A DNA stretch of 64,000 nt, from NCBI RefSeq assembly GCF_029814175.1, contig NZ_CP122313.1, positions 1-64,000 of the forward strand, given 5' to 3'. The position numbers and the translations under genes are program-made. Source of the stretch: Halospeciosus flavus (GTDB lineage: Archaea; Halobacteriota; Halobacteria; Halobacteriales; Halobacteriaceae). Positions 8,682 to 16,288 of this stretch are shown in pieces. Every line of letters starts with the position of its first letter. Position 1 is the stretch's first letter. The notes under the pieces are model-generated. The model searched no databases, was not told where the DNA came from, and saw nothing but the letters and a program-made list of their open reading frames with translations.

Positions 8682-9835
8682 CTGATGCATTCCAACTCAA
8701 CGACGAACAGCAAGACTACTCGCAATACGACCTCAACGGGAACCCCTTCCCGTATAGTCCTGTCCCAGCGGAGGATCCAGAAATTTACTGTGGACAGCAG
8801 CATGTTTCCGAGAAGATTAGTTCGACGGTGTCTTCGATGCTGGCTACTGGAAAGTCGAAGCATTTGGTGATCACCGGGAAGTACGGGAACGGGAAGTCGC
8901 ACACTCTCAAATACACACGTGCACTGCTTCGAGACCGGGAAGACGTGGTAGTCGGATATGTCGCCCAACCTGGGGAAGGATTTCTTGATATCTACCACGA
9001 GTTCGTCTACGACCTCGGCTTCAACGGCCTTCAGGAATTGGCCTACGAGTACCTCGCATCAGTTACTCGTGACGTCACTGAGACCAACCCGATGGATGCG
9101 ACCGCCATGGAATCCCTCATCGACGAAGGGGGGGTGCTCTTGTCGGACATCGTCCCAGAAGCAATTCGCCGTCTGAGCGACGTGACGAAGTTCGCCGACT
9201 TCGCGCGAGCGATTGTGCATATGGTGTACGAGGATACGAACCTCTACGCCTGGCAGTGGCTGACCGCAGAGGGGATCCGGTACGAGCAGCGCAAGGAAAT
9301 GGAGATTCACAGCGCGTTAGACGACGATACGATGGGTGTTCGGGCGTTTACGGCGCTCAAGAATATGCTGCTTGATCTCGGGTACACGGGCGTCTTTGTG
9401 TTCGTCGACGAGTTTGAGAGCATTGCTCGCCTCTCACCAAAGAACGAACAGGCGACTTTGAACAGTATCCGCCATCTGATGGATCAGAATAGTTCGGGAC
9501 TCTGCATGTTGTTCGGGTGTGCACCGGAGGTTTGGCAAGATGTGATGAGCGAGTACCATGCATTCAGCGAACGCATCGGCCAAGAGGTCGCGCTAAAGCC
9601 GCTGACCAGCGAGCACTTGTATAAATTGGTGGGCGACTACTTAGATCGAGAAAGACCATTAGATGCCAAACAAGGGCGAATCCATCCGTTCTCTGAATCA
9701 GCCCTTGATCAGATTCTCCAACGTTCTCAGGGGAACATCCGGCAAGTGCTCTCTATGTGTAGTCGCGTATTAGACGACGCAGCGGATTCGGGCCAACCCA
9801 AAATCACGACTGAAGTCGTTCAGGAGGTATTCTAA
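8678..9835 (+). CDS. P-loop (AAA/ORC-like) ATPase of the Dpd-like operon
   Basis: The 385-aa protein has a Walker A in ITGKYGNGKSHT (about residue 68), a Walker B in VFVFVDEFESIA, a sensor-like region LCMLFGCAPEVW, and a C-terminal lid/winged region with QGNIRQVLSMCSRV. This layout resembles the BrxD/DUF2791 ATPases of phage-defence loci and Orc1/Cdc6-type AAA proteins. It is the last gene of the plus-strand operon and overlaps the winged-helix gene by ATGA. It probably uses ATP to sense or remodel DNA in the restriction arm. It might be the counterpart of one of the ATPase members of Dpd, but it is shorter than I would expect for the large ones. Frame is intact. Confidence 0.72.
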   Translation: MTDAFQLNDEQQDYSQYDLNGNPFPYSPVPAEDPEIYCGQQHVSEKISSTVSSMLATGKSKHLVITGKYGNGKSHTLKYTRALLRDREDVVVGYVAQPGEGFLDIYHEFVYDLGFNGLQELAYEYLASVTRDVTETNPMDATAMESLIDEGGVLLSDIVPEAIRRLSDVTKFADFARAIVHMVYEDTNLYAWQWLTAEGIRYEQRKEMEIHSALDDDTMGVRAFTALKNMLLDLGYTGVFVFVDEFESIARLSPKNEQATLNSIRHLMDQNSSGLCMLFGCAPEVWQDVMSEYHAFSERIGQEVALKPLTSEHLYKLVGDYLDRERPLDAKQGRIHPFSESALDQILQRSQGNIRQVLSMCSRVLDDAADSGQPKITTEVVQEVF

Positions 9836-9848
9836 CGAATGACTTAGC

Positions 9849-10088
9849 TCAGGGGTCGGTTCGGGGGTCGCTAACGAATTCATACAGCCCTTCTGTGAGT
9901 TTTGTGACCCAGCCTGCTGCCGCGAGTTGATTCAGGCTGTAATTCACTTGTTGCTTGTTCAATCCGGTTTCTTCCCGTAGGAACAGTGGGTTTGCTCGTC
10001 CCCAGGGTTCACCAGAATCACGCCCTTCTTTCAATATTTTCAGGATCGCTTCTTCGTTTTCGCTGGGAGTGTACTCCTTGTTGACCAT
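9849..10088 (-). CDS. Small winged-helix DNA-binding protein
   Basis: A haloarchaeal winged-helix protein of about 79 aa. It carries SENEEAILKILKEGRDSGEPW, LREETGLNKQQVNYSLNQL as the recognition helix, and AAGWVTKLTEGLYEFVSDPR as the wing. The ATG at 10088 (MVNKEYTPS) fits the usual family start; an upstream GTG at 10148 would add 20 residues. Such genes are common on haloarchaeal plasmids and beside mobile DNA. It ends 13 bp from the ATPase gene, convergent with it, and probably marks the edge of the island. Its target is unknown. Confidence 0.72.
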   Translation of the reverse strand: MVNKEYTPSENEEAILKILKEGRDSGEPWGRANPLFLREETGLNKQQVNYSLNQLAAAGWVTKLTEGLYEFVSDPRTDP

Positions 10089-10199
10089 CTTAGGTTCCAG
10101 ATATTCAGCAAGTCGTATAGTCGTATCTTTCCGCAGGGGTTCTGTCACAGTATTTTACTACGTTAGAATTAAGTGCGCTCGGGAGAATATACCATGTGA

Positions 10200-10254
10200 A
10201 GCGCGGATTCCCTCAGAAGATGAGGGCGGTGTTGGAGACACCGCACCCCGCGCT
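10200..10254 (+). other. Three-stem structured element (possible ncRNA or mobile-element end)
   Basis: AGCGCGG (10200-10206) pairs with CCGCGCT (10248-10254) as a 7-bp outer stem. Inside, CCCTC/GAGGG (10210-10226) closes a 7-nt loop and CGGTGT/ACACCG (10227-10243) closes a 5-nt loop. The result is a compact three-way junction. It is not a tRNA because the third arm and conserved T-loop bases are absent. It may be the folded end of an IS200/IS605-type element or a small RNA. No protein is encoded across 10149-10353. Confidence 0.35.
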
Positions 10255-10353
10255 GCCTGAAACAGACAGCATGTACACAAATACTAACCACTTGGAAAAA
10301 GTCGACGGTTGCACTCCAACACACGCGCGAACGCAAGTAGAGGGACCTTGCGT

Positions 10354-10721
10354 ATGACTGCTGCTACTCCGAACACCAATAACGTTGCAAACGTATTCAC
10401 CCTCCTCAGCAACGCGAGGAGATTACTGTTAGTGAACTATTTGGCGTTGTTTGAGTACGGCAGGAAAGTAGAAGTTCGGCACCTGCGAGAGTTATCGGCA
10501 GTATCGAGACGCAAACCCCTCCACGATCTGTTGCAACAGAACACTACGAATCAGCCTACAACAGCCTCATTCAAACTCACCTACCGAAACTTGACAAACA
10601 GGACATTATCGAGTATGACGACCGAGCTAAGGTTGTGACCGTCACCCCAGAAATCAAGAAGTACGCCGCACTGATTGCAATCACTCGGTACGTTCTCCAC
10701 TCTAAGAACCACCATGTCTGA
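10354..10721 (+). pseudogene. DUF7344-like winged-helix protein, frameshifted
   Basis: From ATG 10354 the product begins MTAATPNTNNVANVFTLLSN and reads LSNARRLLLVNYLALFE, the first helices of the haloarchaeal DUF7344-type winged helix. Near 10495-10505 the frame breaks. The continuation IETQTPPRSVATEHYESAYN, then SLIQTHLPKLDKQDIIEYDD and VTVTPEIKKYAALI, reads in another frame and stops at 10721. Together they give about 122 aa, normal for the family. These genes are common on haloarchaeal plasmids and proviruses and probably encode transcriptional regulators. The next gene starts within its last codons. Confidence 0.7.
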
Positions 10722-11049
10722 TAAGGTAGCAACTGCATTAAACAGCGAATACAATAGTCTCTTCAACATGGTTAGAATCTCAGAGACGACTCGACTCAAT
10801 CGTGTAGAACATATCGTAGGAAGTGGAACCGGTGTGCTGGATTTTTCTGTAGAGGGCGAAAGCGAGTACTACACGTGGGAAGAGAGTGAGGACGCTGATT
10901 GGGAGATTGAAGATGCGAGCAGAGTGGAGAATATTGAGGAAGATCGGTTCATCATGTATCCCGCAGGTGAGTACTTCACTTGTGAAATTGAAGAGGGCAG
11001 TGAAGGTGTGAGAGATGGCTCAGTCCGGTGTTGGAGTGAATCGGAGTGA
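10714..11049 (+). CDS. Acidic hypothetical protein paired with DUF7344-like gene
   Basis: A 111-aa protein starting MSDKVATALNSEYNS at 10714, inside the final codons of the preceding regulator (ATGTCTGA overlap), so the two are coupled. It is very rich in Glu, Asp and Tyr (for example EGESEYYTWEESEDADWEI), with no membrane segment or known motif. It may be a partner or anti-regulator of the winged-helix protein; I do not recognise the family. From 11050 to 11183 I see nothing. Confidence 0.55.
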   Translation: MSDKVATALNSEYNSLFNMVRISETTRLNRVEHIVGSGTGVLDFSVEGESEYYTWEESEDADWEIEDASRVENIEEDRFIMYPAGEYFTCEIEEGSEGVRDGSVRCWSESE

Positions 11050-11183
11050 GTACTGTTCAGAGTTCACTCTCTTTGCGTACTTCCGAGTTTAGCATCTGAT
11101 GAGCGTTTGGACGCCATATATCGACATCAGCCCTGAATCGGAACGTCAATTATCAGATACTTATCAACGGTTCACAAGCGTCA

Positions 11184-11357
11184 CTAATCAAAGTCAAACA
11201 ACGTAAGCCCTGTATGGATTTGAATGGTATCCCAGTCGTCCGGGCAGTCTTCTTTGACTCGTTCGAAGACATCTTCTCCAGCACCCGTTAATACGTACTT
11301 ACCTGTTCGAGTTTTCGCGAGGCCGAGATGCTCTAACCAACACCTGCCGGCAGATTC
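11184..11357 (-). pseudogene. C-terminal remnant of a winged-helix protein
   Basis: The minus-strand frame reads RCWLEHLGLAKTRTGKYVLT, then GAGEDVFERVKEDCPDDW, and stops at 11184. This looks like the wing and tail of a haloarchaeal phage-repressor-type winged helix. No start codon exists; the frame begins after a stop inside the inverted repeat at 11334-11372. It is either a truncated relic or the end of a gene cut by that repeat. Confidence 0.35.
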
Positions 11358-11372
11358 GGCCGGTGTTGGTTA
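11334..11372. repeat. Inverted repeat with TAACCAACA arms, copy A
   Basis: TAACCAACACCTGCCGG faces GGCCGGTGTTGGTTA across a short loop, about 15 bp of stem with one mismatch/bulge. The outer TAACCAACA/TGTTGGTTA is shared with two other inverted repeats in the window (13900-13940 and 49178-49218), while the inner stem differs in each. Confidence 0.6.
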
Positions 11373-11418
11373 ACGCTGAGGGCAAGAATAGCACCGACCC
11401 AACCAGAGAACCGGTGCA

Positions 11419-11814
11419 CTAGGCGTTTGCCCGGTCCCGTTGGGCTCCCGTCGACGTCAACGGGAGGTCGACGTCGATCTCGTCGTACCAGACGACCGGC
11501 CGTTTCGCCTGCCCATCCTCCTCGAGTTTAAGCAGGCCGTAGTCTGCGAGCTCGTTGACGTTCCCCAAGACCTCCGGTGGGTTCCGGTCGACGAGACGCG
11601 CGAGTTCCCGAATGCTGGCAGGGTCATGTTCGACGATGGCTTCTAGGAGTTCGAGGTTGGTGCTGCGGAAGACTCGCCCGAACGTTTCGAGGTCTTCGAT
11701 GGCGAGCGTCGGGTTGTGTGGCGTGACGTCTTCGCTGCTGTCAATTACTTTGAGGCAGTCTTCGAGGCCACTACGGTCGGGCGAGCCAATCGTAACGTAG
11801 AGTGTTTGAGTCAT
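11419..11814 (-). CDS. HVO_A0114-type winged-helix regulator
   Basis: A 131-aa protein starting MTQTLYVTIGSP at 11814, the usual start motif of this haloarchaeal family; the longer frame to 11850 adds 12 unlikely residues. The C-terminal half is a winged helix: LELLEAIVEHDPASIRELAR, then VDRNPPEVLGNVNELADYGL and a wing with QAKRPVVWYDEIDV. Members often pair with a TumE-like or other toxin-like gene; no such partner is visible here. A perfect 12-bp dyad lies 28 bp upstream, suggesting autoregulation. Frame intact. Confidence 0.78.
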   Translation of the reverse strand: MTQTLYVTIGSPDRSGLEDCLKVIDSSEDVTPHNPTLAIEDLETFGRVFRSTNLELLEAIVEHDPASIRELARLVDRNPPEVLGNVNELADYGLLKLEEDGQAKRPVVWYDEIDVDLPLTSTGAQRDRANA

Positions 11815-11842
11815 GGTTTGGAATGTGTGTTCCTTCGGGATG

Positions 11843-11869
11843 GTCTCCAACCCCTATGGGGTTGGAGAC
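11843..11869. promoter_or_regulatory. Perfect 12-bp inverted repeat upstream of the HVO_A0114-type gene
   Basis: GTCTCCAACCCC and GGGGTTGGAGAC flank a TAT. It overlaps the expected core promoter of the regulator gene that starts at 11814, so it is a likely operator. The rest of 11870-12185 (about 315 bp) shows no gene. Confidence 0.6.
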
Positions 11870-12185
11870 TAGTCCGACTGAGTAGTCTATGTTCGTGGAG
11901 AAAGTGAACCAATCATCTGCCGTGCGGTTGTGTGCCAATATGGAACGTCGTGATACCATAGTCATCAGACGTGTGTTGTCTTCAAAACCGAGGATTCGGT
12001 AGTCTCACGCCTTGTTTCGATTACGACGATGTTTGTCATAGATTTGTGCCGGACGGCGTAAAGACTTATTTGTCGTGCGGGCAGTGACCAAGTGAGGACG
12101 CGAATTAGGCCCATCAGGTAGACCCTGGGGGACTAATTCGGTTAGGGGTGTGGGGTAGTGGCCTACGCCCTGTTGACGTCCGTAT

Positions 12186-13055
12186 CTACGGTAAAATATT
12201 CTCGAAGAGATACTGCTGTATCGTCTCAGATTCAAGCATCTCGACAGCATTCTGCACTTGACTGCTGACATCGTGGTCTTCTCCATCTGGGTGTCGACCC
12301 TTGATCCATGCAACCACCCGTGTTCCTTCGACAGTCCCGTACTGTCCGGTTGCTGGTCGCAACGCGTAGAACTGTGTCGGGGTGACATTCGAGGGCTCAC
12401 GCCAATTTGAGTCAAACCAGACTACGTGTTCACTGAAGTCAGATACGGACTGCTCTTGGGCAGCCAGCGTATCACGGACGTATCCAGCGATATAGTCGGC
12501 TGCAGCTACCTCAGGGTATGTTAAATCCGCTTTCGGCAACCCAGATGGATACACTGACCCAAACGCGGAATCGAATGGCCCATCAAAGAACTGGGCGGCT
12601 TGATGCCGGAGATGGAGCTGCTGTTCGCCGTACATACTGGGTGACCCATCAGGGAGCAGAACCGAGTCGCCGGTATACGCTTGGTCACCAGTAATGGTCT
12701 TTTTCGCTAATGCACACACGCCAGCAGCCTTCTGGTGAATCGTCGCGTTCTGATGACCAAATGCCGCGTACCACTCGATAGAGTGCTCGGTTAGGTCCTG
12801 CAGTAACGACTCAACTCGTTCGTTGTGTTCTTGTCGCGATAGTTTGGAGCGTAGGCTCTGTGATTTCGCCATCCACGGCGAAAGTCCGTGCTGAATGAGG
12901 AGTTCTGCCAAGCGTTCGCCTGACTCGCGAGGCGATCTAACCGCTGCGAGAGCAAAAGGACCCGGGCCAGTCACGTTCCCAGACTCGTCAACCCCAATTA
13001 CGTGGTGAGCCCTTGTCGTCTCCGCGGACGCATCAATAACTTGGACGTCGCGCAC
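12186..13055 (-). CDS. RNase HII-like protein of unknown function
   Basis: A 289-aa protein that begins VIGVDESGNVTGPGPFALAA near residue 19, recalling the GVDEAGRGPxxGPLVVAAV active-site start of RNase HII. SPWMAKSQSLRSKLS and DLTYPEVAAADYIAGYVRD recall the later RNase HII KSKxLS and YPxVxAASIxAKxxRD segments. The candidate acidic residues (the Asp and Glu of VDES) are present. It is larger and more divergent than housekeeping RNase HII, and the normal basic GRG is replaced by GNVTG. It starts at a GTG. It may cleave RNA-DNA hybrids on a plasmid or be a nuclease of a mobile element. It has no operon partner. Confidence 0.6.
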   Translation of the reverse strand: MRDVQVIDASAETTRAHHVIGVDESGNVTGPGPFALAAVRSPRESGERLAELLIQHGLSPWMAKSQSLRSKLSRQEHNERVESLLQDLTEHSIEWYAAFGHQNATIHQKAAGVCALAKKTITGDQAYTGDSVLLPDGSPSMYGEQQLHLRHQAAQFFDGPFDSAFGSVYPSGLPKADLTYPEVAAADYIAGYVRDTLAAQEQSVSDFSEHVVWFDSNWREPSNVTPTQFYALRPATGQYGTVEGTRVVAWIKGRHPDGEDHDVSSQVQNAVEMLESETIQQYLFENILP

Positions 13056-13182
13056 GGTTCAACTTAACAGAGCTACTGTTCTGTCCGAGTTAAAAGACTC
13101 TGATTTCGCTTATAGTGAGAATTCTGGCGGGTTCTCCTCATCCCACTCAGCTTTCTCCGACCGACCAGATTGACTGAGAGAT

Positions 13183-13632
13183 TTAGAAGGAGAAATAGGA
13201 ATTATTCGTCGCGTCTCTGAACTCAGCAACGGATGCGAGTCGGCGGTCACCGGCTAACTGTGATTTCGTGAGCGCCATTTGCGTATTATCCTGGGCGAGT
13301 TGATTCATCTCCTGTGACTTGAGAGCAGACTTTTCGAGGGCAATCTGTGCAATCTTCTTCGCGCGCTCAGTATGCGCTAACTGCTTTGCCTCCGAGAATT
13401 TCTGTTGAGTCTCCTTGAACAAATTGGCCGATTCTCTGAATAATGCTGGCTCTTTGCTGTCTTTCGTTTCTGAAACGTCGGGAGCGGTTTCTCCAGCGTC
13501 TTGGAAGTAACTGTATCCGAGACGATATTTACTAATCGCGCTACTGGCGTCTGGATTCTTACTTACGCAGCCAGATGAAGCAGCGATAACGGCAGTCGCG
13601 CCTGCAGCAAGTAGCCTACGACGGGTAACCAT
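13183..13632 (-). CDS. Tat-exported lipoprotein, hypothetical
   Basis: The chosen start at 13632 (MVTRRRLLAAGATAVIAA) gives a twin-arginine signal ending in the lipobox SSGC, so the product is probably a membrane-anchored lipoprotein outside the cell. The mature part (about 125 aa) is a long helical, Lys/Gln/Ala-rich segment, likely coiled coil (NLFKETQQKFSEAKQLAHTE). No enzyme motif is visible. It is a single gene; 13056-13182 holds nothing I can name. Confidence 0.6.
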   Translation of the reverse strand: MVTRRRLLAAGATAVIAASSGCVSKNPDASSAISKYRLGYSYFQDAGETAPDVSETKDSKEPALFRESANLFKETQQKFSEAKQLAHTERAKKIAQIALEKSALKSQEMNQLAQDNTQMALTKSQLAGDRRLASVAEFRDATNNSYFSF

Positions 13633-13899
13633 ACTTCCGTATCTATGAAGGTGAATAAAAAGTGTGCTGGTCAGTTCATTTTCCGTCTTCTTTCCTGTCT
13701 CCACGGGGTCATGTGTTGTTGTAGCTGATCACCTGGACGTATACACGAAACTACGAATCTCGTGTGAACAAGGCGTCGTGTGGGCCGGCACGGAGATGCG
13801 TCGATACTCTCGTTTTCAGAAATCGATGGCTGTGATGGTTTTACTGTTCACACAATACGTGATTTACGAGTGGGCTGAGGTTATTGAGTCGGATCAAAC

Positions 13900-13940
13900 T
13901 TAACCAACAAACTGAGAGGAATCCCTCTATTGTTGGTTAA
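13900..13940. repeat. Inverted repeat with TTAACCAACAA arms, copy B
   Basis: TTAACCAACAA and TTGTTGGTTAA are perfect 11-bp arms, and the stem continues inward (AGAGG/CCTCT) after a small bulge. It lies just before a plus-strand gene. Same core as copies A and C. Confidence 0.65.
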
Positions 13941-14015
13941 CTTTCCGTGCCGATTACCAGCTCAGGCCTCCCAACCACTTACCCGTCTAGCGTCGCAACC
14001 GAAACCCGTCCTCAG

Positions 14016-14453
14016 ATGGATCTCGAAGATTCTCGGTATCACGACTCAGCTGTAAACCAGGATCTTCCCCCGATGCAGTGTGACGCGTGCGAGTTAGCAC
14101 TCCAGTCTCCAGAACGGCATATGCTGTCATTTCTGCTGCTCGACCAGCTTACAGCGCCACTTATCGGCTGTGACGACCATCTCCAGCAGTTCGCTTCGAT
14201 CTGTGGGTACACGACGGAGGCAACCGCTGAACTCCTTAACCACCGACCTGCTGGCGGCGTGAGCTGTCCCAGTTGTGGCCTCGCAGCCCAGACGCCGCAC
14301 CAGCCGCTCGTTCCGGTTGAAGATGGTGCTGTCGCGATTCTCACTTGTCCGGAGCATCAAACTGAGCTCATCAACCGATTCCATACTGGTCTCGACACAC
14401 AGCAGCAACTGACAGCCCAACTTGACACGGCTGCACACCACGACGTCTCGTAA
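14016..14453 (+). CDS. Cys-rich putative zinc-binding protein
   Basis: From ATG 14016 (MDLEDSRYHDSAV) the product is 145 aa with paired cysteines: CDAC, GCDDH, CPSC and CPEH, arranged like two treble-clef or zinc-ribbon units. A GTG at 13947 would add 23 residues. Plasmid-borne haloarchaeal proteins of this kind are common and uncharacterised. It starts 75 bp after inverted repeat copy B and converges on the next minus-strand gene, overlapping its end. Confidence 0.5.
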   Translation: MDLEDSRYHDSAVNQDLPPMQCDACELALQSPERHMLSFLLLDQLTAPLIGCDDHLQQFASICGYTTEATAELLNHRPAGGVSCPSCGLAAQTPHQPLVPVEDGAVAILTCPEHQTELINRFHTGLDTQQQLTAQLDTAAHHDVS

Positions 14454-14670
14454 CGAGGTTGTTCACTCCTCTGCTGCGTTTCAGGTCTTCAGAGACACGT
14501 CCGCAGAGCTCCGCCGCTGATGCATAGTCCTCGTCATCAAGTGCTAGCAGAAATGCGAGAAGATCATCTCGAAGTGAAGGGCTCACGTTGTCAACATTCT
14601 CCAAATCTATCGATGCGATTTTCGTGAGCTCATCGATTTGGACGAGTGGTGCAGAATCTTTGTCAGCCAT
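14371..14670 (-). CDS. Small hypothetical protein
   Basis: Start at 14670 (MADKDSAPLVQIDELTKI). The first 75 residues look like a folded helical acidic domain (SLRDDLLAFLLALDDEDYAS). The tail after LKRSRGVNN becomes basic and overlaps the convergent Cys-rich gene by about 80 bp, which suggests the true end is near 14450 and that the tail is read-through past an indel. It may belong with the ParA locus upstream. I do not recognise it. Confidence 0.4.
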   Translation of the reverse strand: MADKDSAPLVQIDELTKIASIDLENVDNVSPSLRDDLLAFLLALDDEDYASAAELCGRVSEDLKRSRGVNNLVTRRRGVQPCQVGLSVAAVCRDQYGIG

Positions 14671-14803
14671 TTTGTTCAGGGATACCGTCACACTGACCCT
14701 CGGTAGTCTTTCCGCTATTCCCCCTCTATATCGAGCGACTGTTTCAGGTTGAACGCTGAATAAAACTCAGCGGTCCCCGGGGTGAAAGTGAAAGACGGCG
14801 GTG

Positions 14804-15276
14804 CTAATCGAGTTCGCCGTACCCGTCCTCACGCATCAATTCTGCCACGTCTTCGACGTTATTGAACGCCGCGAGAAGCGCATACTCGCGAGCGTCCGTC
14901 TTCGCGATGTCATCGGCCCTGGTTCCGACGCGAGTTGGCTCCGAAACTCCGATTCTTGGGAGACGACCTCGTCGCGTGCGAACAACTCCAGACGGTTGTC
15001 TCGCTCGTCTCCGACGTTACTCCGACGCACGAAGTATGGGTACCTTGACGAACTCTCGCTGGAATTGGACTTCGTTTCCTCCGTGGTTGTCGATGCACCC
15101 GGTCGTCCTGCATCATCTCCATCCGGGCCATCGACCGTCTCGTCGGTCTCCACCTCGGTGCTGGTTGCTTCGGACTCTTCGTGTTCCTCGCTAGACTCGG
15201 GTTCTGGACTCTTGTCCGAGTCGTCGTCCTCTTCTCCGAAATCGAGGTTGCCAGACCCCTTCTTCATACCCCCCAT
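14804..15276 (-). pseudogene. Acidic ParA-partner protein, frameshifted
   Basis: It starts MGGMKKGSGNLDFG at 15276, sharing bases with the parA stop, so it is coupled to parA. Residues about 15-65 are a disordered Ser/Glu/Asp linker, then RYPYFVRRSNVGDERDN and LELFARDEVV. Near 14930 the frame breaks; the better tail DDIAKTDAREYALLAAFNN then VEDVAELMREDGYGELD reads in another frame and stops at 14804. Position and size fit the small centromere-binding partner of a haloarchaeal ParA. Binding to the CTGTNACAG array upstream of parA is an inference. Confidence 0.6.
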
Positions 15277-16268
15277 CAGTTAGTCACCTCAGGCTCTTCA
15301 CCGAATGAGGGGCGGAGAGTCACATTCCCGTGGTCCTGAATCTCTAGCGTGAGCTCTTCTGGGATGTCCGCATCGAACGTCTCTGTCCCGATGAAGTACG
15401 CCAGCGTCCAGAGATCTTCCAGGGTATCTATCTCACGGTCAGGGACGCGGCGCTGGCCCGGTTCAGAAACCATCTCGCCGTTGACCTCGTGGGTCTTCCA
15501 GCGTTCTTCGACTACCTTGAACGCCGACCCACGTGCTTCCCACATTTCGTCCATCATACTCTCGCGGTCAGCTATCGAGACTGGCGTCGCGAACTCTTCA
15601 GTACCCTCGAACTTTTGCTGATACTGTTGGTGGGCGTTCGTCTGCCCGACGCCGCTCGGAACCACGCAGGAGAGTCCGACTTGGATATCCAGTTTGTCCT
15701 CCATGCCAGTGACCAGCTGTTCTAGGCCGTCGAGACTCAGGTTCCCCTTCCCGGCTGGTTTGACAGGCGCGACGAGAGTTCGAAGGGCGTAGATCGCGTT
15801 GTAGAGGAGGTCTTCTGCACGCGCGTTCGGGTCGATGAGAACAGCATCATACTCCTTCTGGAGTTCCTCTTGTTCCCAGAGGAGGTTGTAGAGAAGCTCA
15901 AACCGCGGATAGTCCTCTTTGTCCATTCCCTCCATCTGAGCCTCGTAGGATATCTTCTGTTCGAGATTGCTTGTGAAGTCACCGAGCATATCGTGACTCG
16001 GGACGACGTCGACGCCTTCACTGCTCGTCTTGATCAGGTCCTTGAATGGCCCCTTTGGTCGCTCCAGAATGTGACGAACGATGTTGTCTGCGTCGGGGTC
16101 GCTACGGTCTTCACCGACGTCGAAGAGGGTGGTGAGGTTTCCCTCTTGGGGGTCCAGATCGATGACGAGAGTATCAAGACCTGCGCGCTGGAACGCATCT
16201 GCGAGGTTTCCGGTTGTAGTGGTCTTGTACGTGCCTCCTGATTCGGAGTAGACGACGAGGGATATCAT
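15276..16268 (-). CDS. parA: ParA-family partition ATPase
   Basis: A 330-aa P-loop protein with the deviant Walker A SESGGTYKTTTT at residues 8-19, a Walker A' region VIDLDPQEGNLT, and VLIDPNARAEDLLY in place of the usual Walker B. ParA proteins oscillate on DNA and move plasmids apart before division. The acidic partner gene follows directly. The start at 16268 lies 8 bp after the end of a stop-rich region carrying many CTGTNACAG dyads, which probably serve as centromere and as operator. It supports a plasmid origin for this part of the window, either free or integrated. Confidence 0.88.
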   Translation of the reverse strand: MISLVVYSESGGTYKTTTTGNLADAFQRAGLDTLVIDLDPQEGNLTTLFDVGEDRSDPDADNIVRHILERPKGPFKDLIKTSSEGVDVVPSHDMLGDFTSNLEQKISYEAQMEGMDKEDYPRFELLYNLLWEQEELQKEYDAVLIDPNARAEDLLYNAIYALRTLVAPVKPAGKGNLSLDGLEQLVTGMEDKLDIQVGLSCVVPSGVGQTNAHQQYQQKFEGTEEFATPVSIADRESMMDEMWEARGSAFKVVEERWKTHEVNGEMVSEPGQRRVPDREIDTLEDLWTLAYFIGTETFDADIPEELTLEIQDHGNVTLRPSFGEEPEVTN

Positions 16269-16288
16269 ACACTCCTTCTATTCGAGTG

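Noticed and set aside
10200..10254. tRNA gene
   Set aside because: The outer stem has 7 bp and one arm has a 5-bp stem with a 7-nt loop, but the T-loop consensus, the third arm and the spacing of a tRNA are missing.
13664..13903. 79-aa plus-strand frame
   Set aside because: Overlaps the start of a lipoprotein gene region, no motif, no clear promoter; not supported as a gene.
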